This document shows, in pieces, positions 6,192-13,465 of a DNA stretch of 19,511 bases. The notes under the pieces are model-generated. The model saw only the letters and a program-made list of their open reading frames with translations, had not been told where the DNA came from and made no database searches. The stretch's first letter is position 1. The number at the start of each line of letters is the position of its first letter. The stretch comes from Chloroflexota bacterium. GTDB taxonomy: Bacteria > Chloroflexota > Ktedonobacteria > Ktedonobacterales > Ktedonobacteraceae. The translations under genes and the position numbers were made by a program. The stretch spans positions 1-19,511 of the forward strand of contig CADDYT010000122.1 of NCBI GenBank assembly GCA_902810755.1, given 5' to 3'.

Positions 6192-7865
6192 CTATGGCAA
6201 GGATAACGTGATCTCCGCCAGCGATTTGAATTCGAGTTGCAGAGAGGCGTTTGCCGGCACAGTTCCATCAGAGCTGATGTAGACCAGTGGAGCGTAATGG
6301 TGGCGCACGCCGTGAGGCGGCAACGGCGCCGGAATGCGTTGGGGAGCGGTCTGCGAACCCGACGACTGAGACTGATCCGGCGGCAACTGCGGCCAGATGA
6401 CGTTTCCCGTGATAGTGCGGGCAGGAACGAGCCAGTAGTCTCCTGTACGGTACGGCACGGCCCCCTGTTCAGGAGACTGCTGTGCTGGCTGGAACTGAAT
6501 CTGGATACCGTTCTCCAGTTCAAACCAGACGCCTTCTTTCAGCTTCAGCGCCCCATCATCGGCCAGTTCCGCCTCTCCCGCCTGGATTTTCTTTGCTGCG
6601 CTTCCCCGGTAGTTCCACAGGCGCAACAATTGCCCGCGTGATGCATCGAGTCCCTGCGCGTTCGGATCTGGCGTGGTTGCAGGCGTCAGCGTCACCGTCA
6701 TCTCGATGGGATCGGGTGGGGCGCTGACCTGATAGAGGGGACCGGGTATGCCCATCAGGACATTATCCTGATCGACCAGCTCTACCCAGTCGCTGGTGGT
6801 GAGCGTGAAACGGCTATCATCGCGTCCGAGATCGCCCAGCGTGACGGTGACGGGATTATTGCCATTCGCTTTCCCCGTGAGGATGGGGAAAAGCACGGAG
6901 CCATTTTCGCGAGAGACAACGAACGTCGCCCACTGCGAGGCACCGCTTGCCTTCGTTGCCTTCGCCGTCAGCGTCCCCGGCCACGCGGCTCCGCCCCGGT
7001 GAACCTCGACCCGGTACAGTTGATTCTCTGGACCGCGATAGCTGGCGGCAGGCGGAATGATGCAGGCATCATTCTGGTCTTCGTCCGTCGGCTCTTTGGC
7101 CTTTGCCGCCAGCAGCCCGCGCGCAGGGGATTGTAGCAGGTCTTCCAACTGCTGTTTTAATGCGCTGGCATTCACGTATCTCTCGTGGCCCTTTGCATCC
7201 CTGACGCGACTGATGGGATCTCGCAAGTCAAAATCATCAAGATTCAGAACTTTTACCTGCCAGACCTGTTGAGCGCGCGCTGCTGTATCCGGGCCGCTTT
7301 CGCCTAAAGCAAACTCGCGAATAAGATCGTTTTCCAGTGCGGTGATCTGGCGTTCCCAGACATCCAGATAGGCCAGATAGCCATTCTGATTCCCTTTCGG
7401 CGAGTCTGTCATCAACGGCAAGTAAGGCTGATCCAGATAGGCAACATCCTGTTCATTGCTGACAGGGATGCCATCGACGTAATAGTGTCCCGGCCTGATG
7501 TGGAGCTTCCCCTGCTCGGTGCCGCCGGTGACGGTGTAGAGGGCCAGGCCGGTATAATCAGTCTTTGTCGTTTCATCCTGATAAATCGGCCCGCCCTGCG
7601 GGCCGATGATGTCGGCGGCCAGGGAGCGCAGGTAGTGCAGGAGAATATCTATCTGCTCATTCAAATCCGCGTCAAGGATCACGCGGCCCTGCTGCCAGAG
7701 CAGGCGCGAGAAATGACCCAGGAGAGAGAGATCCCTCAGCGTTGAAAGGTCTTTGTTTCTTGAGGTGTCCTGCAATAGCGAGTAGGTGAGATCGCGCACG
7801 GTCGCGAAATCGCGCAGCATGCCGAAGCTGTCGCGTGAGAAATCGCCCTTGAAATCGCCGTTCAT
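6192..7865 (-). CDS. DUF6519-type protein of the injection system baseplate operon
   Basis: A 557-residue protein, last gene of the minus-strand operon. The family hallmark is an N-terminal GDFSRDSF (about 7-14) followed by HFSRLLWQQGRVILDADLNE (51-70); this matches DUF6519, a family repeatedly found beside phage-tail-like injection systems. In typical members the two motifs are nearly adjacent and the second ends DADWNEQ. Here about 36 residues rich in RDL repeats separate them, and Trp is replaced by Leu. The rest looks like beta-rich, secreted-particle protein with no catalytic motif seen. The role in the particle is unknown; a baseplate-associated or tail-fibre-like part is plausible. The ATG at 7865 has AGGAGGG 5 bases upstream, and the preceding gene's stop overlaps that ribosome site (gap 9 bases). 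Confidence 0.8.
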   Translation of the reverse strand: MNGDFKGDFSRDSFGMLRDFATVRDLTYSLLQDTSRNKDLSTLRDLSLLGHFSRLLWQQGRVILDADLNEQIDILLHYLRSLAADIIGPQGGPIYQDETTKTDYTGLALYTVTGGTEQGKLHIRPGHYYVDGIPVSNEQDVAYLDQPYLPLMTDSPKGNQNGYLAYLDVWERQITALENDLIREFALGESGPDTAARAQQVWQVKVLNLDDFDLRDPISRVRDAKGHERYVNASALKQQLEDLLQSPARGLLAAKAKEPTDEDQNDACIIPPAASYRGPENQLYRVEVHRGGAAWPGTLTAKATKASGASQWATFVVSRENGSVLFPILTGKANGNNPVTVTLGDLGRDDSRFTLTTSDWVELVDQDNVLMGIPGPLYQVSAPPDPIEMTVTLTPATTPDPNAQGLDASRGQLLRLWNYRGSAAKKIQAGEAELADDGALKLKEGVWFELENGIQIQFQPAQQSPEQGAVPYRTGDYWLVPARTITGNVIWPQLPPDQSQSSGSQTAPQRIPAPLPPHGVRHHYAPLVYISSDGTVPANASLQLEFKSLAEITLSLP

Positions 7866-7874
7866 GTGGCCCTC

Positions 7875-10199
7875 CTAGTTGACATAGATGATACCGGTTT
7901 CATAACCGGCGGGGGTAAAGTCGTCGAGGCGGGCGCGCAGATTGGCCTCCCGCTGCGGCTGGAAGAGATCGTGAAAGGCGCCCATCTCCGACTCGTCGTC
8001 GGCGCCGCGTTTGATCTCGGCGGCGCAGGTGGCGGCAAGCTGGCAGTAGGCGGGCGTGCCGTAATAGATGCTATTAAACATGGGGATCACGCGCGCCGCC
8101 TCGCGCAGTGCCGCCTCCGGTTTTTCCTCTGCGGGAATGCTCGCGTCGTCACTGACGGCCTGCTTCACCAGATCGGGCTGGCAGTGGTAGCGGCGTGGCG
8201 TGCGGGACTTTTCCGGCACGTAGCAGAAGCGCACGCAGCCGCTCTGGGTGCGCGCCACCAGCACGAGATCGTTGAAAATGCTGTTCTCCGCCAGATCGAT
8301 GGCATGCACGCGCACGCGCCCGAAGACGGTGCAGCGTTTGATCGTCAGCCTGGCATAAGCGGTTGGCCGGTACAGGCCGCCCAGCGCACCGCGCTGCAGA
8401 TGAGCGGCATCCAGAATGCTATCGCTGATATTGAGTAGCGCCGGGTCTGAAGCGGCCTCATCCTCCTCGAGCAGAATGGGGCCGAGGATGCTGTGTTCGA
8501 TGGTGACGCGCGCGCCGGTATTGACGAGTTCCAGGCTCGGCTCGCTCTCCCACTTCGGCTCACAATGCTCATCAATCTCCCAGCCAGGCACCAGCGTGCA
8601 GTGACGGATGGTCACGGCGGCAAGGCTACCCTCGACGCGCACATTACGACCGTAGATGAGCAAGCCATCCAGCGTCAGGTAGCCTCCTCCCTGAGCCGAG
8701 ACGTTCGACTCGCCCGTTAATTCCAGCGAATCGGTGCGGTCGGGATGGCGGTCGAGCAGGTGGATGACCGGGCGCCTGCGGTTGGCGGCGCGAATTTGCA
8801 GCCGCTCACCCTCCTCCAGTCGCACGCGCAGTCGGTCTTCGGTGTAGACGCCGCTATCGGTGATCTCAATGACCGCGTGGTGGGCCTCATCGGGATGCCC
8901 CTGCTTCCAGTCCTGCCAGAACTGCAAAGCGGCGGTAATGCTATGAAAGTCGTCGGCGCCTTCCTTGCTGACATGCAGCAGGTAGTAGGGATCGGGCTGG
9001 AAAAGCGGGCGATTGTACTCACCGCCGCCAATATCGGCGCTAAACGCATAGTGATACATGACCCGCACTCTTCCCTCGGGAACCTTCTGCGGCGAAAAAG
9101 CGATCCGCCCCAGCATGGGATCGATGGCAATCTTGCCCACCGGCGGGTGATACAGCCAGTCTGTCAGGTCGGCAGCGACGATGTCTTTTATGTCTACCGG
9201 CTCCCAGTTGATAGTGCGCCGGGCTGGCGGCTGTGCTGGCGGCGGCTGCGCATCGGCAGCCTCCTGCTGCGCCGGGCGAGCGCGGCGGGAACGCCCGCCA
9301 CCACGTCGACCGGCAGGCGGGGGCGTCGCTTCCGGCTGCTCAACCTTTTCCACCCAGATAGAGAGACTTTTATCCTCGCCATAGTAGTCCTGCAAGCGTT
9401 TCTCGAAGAGACGCCTGCGAATGGGCGTGGGGAAATTCAGTTCGTCGGCCCTGTGCTGTGTCTCCGCTAGAGGAACCGGCAGGGTGTAGAGTTGCGTATT
9501 GTTGCCCAGAATGCTGAAGGTGAAGAATTCCGGGCCGACCTCTTCCACGCGAAAGGCGCGCGTTTTTGTCACTGAATAGATGTTGAGCCGCCAGATAAAG
9601 AGGCCGACAGAGGGAATATTGTAGCGTCCGGGAGTATACTGCGAGACGATGCGCCGCACATCGACGGTATGGGCCAGTTCATCGAAAGGGCCGTTCAAAC
9701 GCTGCAAGGCATCGCCCCGGCGCAGATCGACGGTACGCCCGCGCCGCCGGTGCAGGGAGTTGAGATTCTGCGTCCAGCCGAGCAGGCGGTAGAACTCGAC
9801 GGCGTGGGCGGGCCAGTTCGCCACCTCGCGGGCCAGCTCTTCCAGCAGGCGCAGCGTCCCCTTGCGCCGCCGGTCGTGGATAGTATTGGCAACGTCGGCG
9901 CGCGGCGTCAGAATGCTGTTGAGCAGGCGCCCCTCTGCCGTCGTCACGTCGCCCGGCTCCCCGGCCTCGTGGACGATCTGATAGCCAATCAGGTCGCCGA
10001 TGTAGGGTACCACCCAGTCCTGGCAGGTTTCGATAAACCAGTTCTCGTACAACTGCGCGATATCGTCCTCGACGATATTCACCTGCTCCGCAATGACGCG
10101 CAGCAGGGCCTGCAGCGGCCAGCCCTGTTCGGCGTCGCGCTGGCGGTAAATCACCGGTAACAGCTTATACAGGCGGTCAGGATCACTCACTCTACTCAT
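7875..10199 (-). CDS. gpI-like tail/baseplate protein with beta-helix region
   Basis: A 774-residue structural protein. Residues about 5-180 resemble the P2 gpI-type tail protein family used in baseplates: LLPVIYRQRDAEQG at the N-terminus, then an ENWFIETCQDWVVPYIGDLIG segment typical of its enlarged injection-system relatives. Residues about 288-330 are a low-complexity linker rich in Pro, Ala, Gln, Gly and Arg. Residues about 420-660 contain successive short strands (LTLDGLLIYGRNVRV, AAVTIRHCTLV, ARVTIEHSILG, ARLTIKRCTVFG) that look like rungs of a right-handed beta-helix of the pectin-lyase-like kind, which in phages often binds surfaces. The C-terminus (MGAFHDLFQPQREANLRARL) is conserved in such proteins. 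ATG overlaps the preceding stop by 4 bases (ATGA at 10196-10199). Binding target is unknown. Confidence 0.8.
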   Translation of the reverse strand: MSRVSDPDRLYKLLPVIYRQRDAEQGWPLQALLRVIAEQVNIVEDDIAQLYENWFIETCQDWVVPYIGDLIGYQIVHEAGEPGDVTTAEGRLLNSILTPRADVANTIHDRRRKGTLRLLEELAREVANWPAHAVEFYRLLGWTQNLNSLHRRRGRTVDLRRGDALQRLNGPFDELAHTVDVRRIVSQYTPGRYNIPSVGLFIWRLNIYSVTKTRAFRVEEVGPEFFTFSILGNNTQLYTLPVPLAETQHRADELNFPTPIRRRLFEKRLQDYYGEDKSLSIWVEKVEQPEATPPPAGRRGGGRSRRARPAQQEAADAQPPPAQPPARRTINWEPVDIKDIVAADLTDWLYHPPVGKIAIDPMLGRIAFSPQKVPEGRVRVMYHYAFSADIGGGEYNRPLFQPDPYYLLHVSKEGADDFHSITAALQFWQDWKQGHPDEAHHAVIEITDSGVYTEDRLRVRLEEGERLQIRAANRRRPVIHLLDRHPDRTDSLELTGESNVSAQGGGYLTLDGLLIYGRNVRVEGSLAAVTIRHCTLVPGWEIDEHCEPKWESEPSLELVNTGARVTIEHSILGPILLEEDEAASDPALLNISDSILDAAHLQRGALGGLYRPTAYARLTIKRCTVFGRVRVHAIDLAENSIFNDLVLVARTQSGCVRFCYVPEKSRTPRRYHCQPDLVKQAVSDDASIPAEEKPEAALREAARVIPMFNSIYYGTPAYCQLAATCAAEIKRGADDESEMGAFHDLFQPQREANLRARLDDFTPAGYETGIIYVN

Positions 10200-13100
10200 C
10201 GCGGTAACTCCGTAATAATCAGCGTATCGGGTATATCAGGTGTCAAGAACAGCAGTTGCGCCGGGAGAAATGGCGGCGGCGCATTCGGGTTTTGCTGCGC
10301 CGGTTGCACAATCACATCAGCGTGACCGGTCAGGCCGAGCAATTCCAGAAATTCCTCGGCCTGCTCCTCCGCCTGCGATTCGCCGAATTCTCCAGCCTCG
10401 CCCGGCTCCTCCGGGGTCGACGGTTGTTGCTGGAACCGGTCAAGGGCCTTCACCACTTTGTCCTGGTCGACAGCCCCCAGGATTTCCAGTTCGACATAAT
10501 CGACGCCGGCAACGGCCTGAATGACGCTCAGCACCTCGCTCTCGAAAACCGGCTGGGCGAGTTCGCGCCGTTCAAAGCTGAAGGCGTCCAGCAGCGCGGC
10601 GCGGATTTGCGGCTCAACCGCTTCCAGCTCGTAGTCCGGCAGCAAGCGCACGCGCGCGCTGATGACCAGGAACAGCACTTCGGCAATATCCACCTGCAAC
10701 GGCTGGTGCGGATCGCCGAATTTGTGCAGCGCCTGCACCAGGTTCTGGTAGAGATCAGAACCGGGGTCAATGGGGATGTTATTGGCCCCGGCGATGGTGA
10801 GGTAGACCAGTTGGCGGCGTCCGTTGGAGAGCGAGTCGGCGCTGGCCTTGCCAACCCCGGCAAAGGTGCGGGCAAAATCCGCGTAATCCTGCACGGAGAC
10901 GAGCCGGTCTAGCGCCAGCGTTGCCAGCGGCACGTTGCGCCTCGCCGAAATGATGCTCTCTCTGTCAGCCCCGCCTGAAGCGCGTAACGGGTTAATCACC
11001 CCTTTGACGCCCAGAGGCTTCGTCACCACCTGCGAGATTTGCCCGGCCTGCACATTTCCCGGCCTGCCAATGCCCGTGCGGTAGACCGCCTTGACGTTCT
11101 CCACCCCCGTCGGCAGGCGAGAGCCATATTGCCCGTTGCCAAAGATCACCGTCGTCTTATCGGCATCGTCCGTCTCCGTGATATAATCGCGGCTAATCGG
11201 CGTCAGGCCGGGCAGGCTGTCGACCTCGTGCCAGAGGATATCGTTGACGCGCACCTGCAGGCTGCTCGCTACGCCGCTGGTAGTCGGAGCCGCCACATAG
11301 GTCAGCGGCGATTGACGCAGCGTGAAGCTCTGAAGTTCTTTCGTCGCGTCGCCGCTGCCCAGCGTCTCGCTGCGCGTTTCCCCGTGCGTGGCCCGCACGA
11401 CATTGCCATAGATGGTCACGGTGTCGCGTTTGTAGGTATACGCCAGCGGCTTTGCCAGTTTCAGGAATGTATGCTTCTTATCGCCCGGCAAAGGGATGGT
11501 CTCAGTCGTCATTTGACCCGGATTGGCGGGGTCTGGCACTGCTACAGTGATGTGAGCAACATCCTGTATCGCCGCCGCCAGCATCACAAGTTCGCTGATC
11601 TGAATGCCGGGAATGGGCGTGCCATCATCCTGAAACACATCCGTGCGCTCGCCTGAGATAATCAGACGCTGCCCGGACTTCAGCCCGTCGTAGATGCCAT
11701 CCAGTTCTATGGTATCCGTCCCTACCTTCGCATTGCCCGTTGTCGCGGCCTCAATATCCCCCTCAATCGGCGCCTCTGCCAGTGGAGGCTCTTCGCTCTG
11801 GGCGTAGACGGTCGTGCTTGCCAGAGTCAATGTTGTTTCGCCTGTCGAGTTCTGCCCATTCTGCCCGAACACGCTCAGTCTTAAAACCGTTACCTTGAAT
11901 TTGAGGGCAGGCGAAGTTGTCGCAGAGGTGGAAGTGGTGTTTCCACTGGAGTCCTTAGTGGTAGTATTGGTAGTAATACCATCCGTTTTGAACTGGCTCA
12001 GGTCGGAATCGCCCGGCGTTCCACCCATCGTCAATGTCTGAACCTCCAGTACCTTGCAGACAAGGATAATGGGGTCTGTACCAGGCTTTGCAAACTGTTC
12101 GATCACTACCCACCCGCCAACTGCGATGTTCTTGTATTCCGCATCTAAAGGTAAGCGAAATGATGCGTCTCCTGTTGCGAGAGTAGCGGTTGAAATTCCC
12201 TGGTTATGCCCGAAGATTGAGGCTTTCACGCGAAAAGCCATGACCTCCTGCAAAGGCACCACCGGCGGCAACTGATCTCCCTGGTCAGTACCGGCCATCA
12301 GGGATATTTGAGGAGATTGTGGTGATTGAGGCCCCTGCCCTGGCGGTTGCCCGATCACTGCCGACCGAGCCGGTATTACTTTTGTATTGCCCAGCGCGTT
12401 GTAGAGCGTTAATTGCAACAGCGGATTGGCATTGACCAGTACCTGCGGGTGAACGTCTGATTGGGCCGAGAACGCCTGTGTAGCTGAGCGTTCAAGGCGC
12501 TGCGTGGTGCGCGGTTGCAGCGACGGCGGGATGGTAAGCCGGCCAACAATGTCACCGAAAGTGACTGGAAGCGGCAGATGTCGCCCGGCCAACATTTGCA
12601 GAGATAGCGCACTGCTCATCTTCTCTGGCTCCACTGTAGTGGCGGCAGTGCCTGCCAGGGCTACCTGCGTCCTCTTCTCGGCTGACTGCGCCGTCACCTG
12701 AGAAACGGCAACGAAAGCGAAATTTGTAATGCTTGTCTGTGATTGTCCGAACAGCAAGAGCAGGGCATCGCCGGGAGCAAGTTTTGTCGCCGTTCCCTGC
12801 AGGTAGAGGGTATCTGTGTTGATGCCTGTATAGATCACATCGCTCGCATGAGGGTCTGTGCTGAAAACAGGCTGCGGGCGCGTGAGGCGAGGTTTGAGGG
12901 CGTTCCAGGCGGCGCGCGCCTCCAGCTTTTCGGCGGTCTCGAAGGATTGCGGCTGCTCGCCGGGATTGGGTACGCTCTGCGCGCGGTTGCCCGGCGGGAT
13001 GAGGACATTGTGGTCTTTTTCGAGCGTGTAGGCCAGGAAGACGCTGGCGGCAACGCCGGGGCGCAGGACGTAGCCCACCAGCCGGGCCAGTTCCAGGATA

Positions 13101-13465
13101 GAACGGCGTTCGGTCGCGGTGCGCAGGTAGCCCTCATTGGCGATGCGCTCCTGGTAGAAGGTGAGGACATCGGCGACGGTGGCCCAGGCGTGCAGCATGG
13201 CGATGGCCGGGTCGCTCTGGTCGCGTGTGGTCAACCCCTGCAGAGGGTAAATCAGCATGTCCGGGTCGGCGCCAGCAGGCAAAGGAGCGTTGAGATCGCC
13301 CAGGCGCAGGGGCAGATTTGAAAGTCGCGCCAGCATCGTCTCCACAAAGCTGGCATAGATGCCAACGCGGTAGACCAGCGCGTCCAGCCCTGGCCGGTTG
13401 GCAATGCTCAACGGCGTGAGTTGCTGGATGCCATCGCAGCAGCCGCAGGTAGCGTTCGCGTTCAT
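10196..13465 (-). CDS. Baseplate-J-like assembly protein, second copy (gp6/Afp12-type)
   Basis: A 1089-residue wedge protein of the 'putative baseplate assembly protein' family (TIGR02243-like), related to phage gpJ and T4 gp6. The N-terminal family signature is clear: DPAIAMLHAWATVADVLTFY (85-104), then QERIANEGYL and ARLVGYVLRPGVAAS. The gpJ-like core is at about 730-990 (IFGNGQYGSRLPTG at 774-787, GRPGNVQAGQI at 800-810, then a LDRLVSVQDYADFA segment). Between them, residues about 370-570 form a long low-complexity stretch, including a Gln/Pro/Ser segment (371-386) and a Thr/Ser/Asn-rich segment (498-518). The C-terminus has an acidic linker (1016-1041). It is a paralogue of the gene before it, which it overlaps by ATGA at 13462-13465. 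The pair probably corresponds to the two gp6-like subunits (Afp11/Afp12) of known systems. Confidence 0.87.
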   Translation of the reverse strand: MNANATCGCCDGIQQLTPLSIANRPGLDALVYRVGIYASFVETMLARLSNLPLRLGDLNAPLPAGADPDMLIYPLQGLTTRDQSDPAIAMLHAWATVADVLTFYQERIANEGYLRTATERRSILELARLVGYVLRPGVAASVFLAYTLEKDHNVLIPPGNRAQSVPNPGEQPQSFETAEKLEARAAWNALKPRLTRPQPVFSTDPHASDVIYTGINTDTLYLQGTATKLAPGDALLLLFGQSQTSITNFAFVAVSQVTAQSAEKRTQVALAGTAATTVEPEKMSSALSLQMLAGRHLPLPVTFGDIVGRLTIPPSLQPRTTQRLERSATQAFSAQSDVHPQVLVNANPLLQLTLYNALGNTKVIPARSAVIGQPPGQGPQSPQSPQISLMAGTDQGDQLPPVVPLQEVMAFRVKASIFGHNQGISTATLATGDASFRLPLDAEYKNIAVGGWVVIEQFAKPGTDPIILVCKVLEVQTLTMGGTPGDSDLSQFKTDGITTNTTTKDSSGNTTSTSATTSPALKFKVTVLRLSVFGQNGQNSTGETTLTLASTTVYAQSEEPPLAEAPIEGDIEAATTGNAKVGTDTIELDGIYDGLKSGQRLIISGERTDVFQDDGTPIPGIQISELVMLAAAIQDVAHITVAVPDPANPGQMTTETIPLPGDKKHTFLKLAKPLAYTYKRDTVTIYGNVVRATHGETRSETLGSGDATKELQSFTLRQSPLTYVAAPTTSGVASSLQVRVNDILWHEVDSLPGLTPISRDYITETDDADKTTVIFGNGQYGSRLPTGVENVKAVYRTGIGRPGNVQAGQISQVVTKPLGVKGVINPLRASGGADRESIISARRNVPLATLALDRLVSVQDYADFARTFAGVGKASADSLSNGRRQLVYLTIAGANNIPIDPGSDLYQNLVQALHKFGDPHQPLQVDIAEVLFLVISARVRLLPDYELEAVEPQIRAALLDAFSFERRELAQPVFESEVLSVIQAVAGVDYVELEILGAVDQDKVVKALDRFQQQPSTPEEPGEAGEFGESQAEEQAEEFLELLGLTGHADVIVQPAQQNPNAPPPFLPAQLLFLTPDIPDTLIITELPR

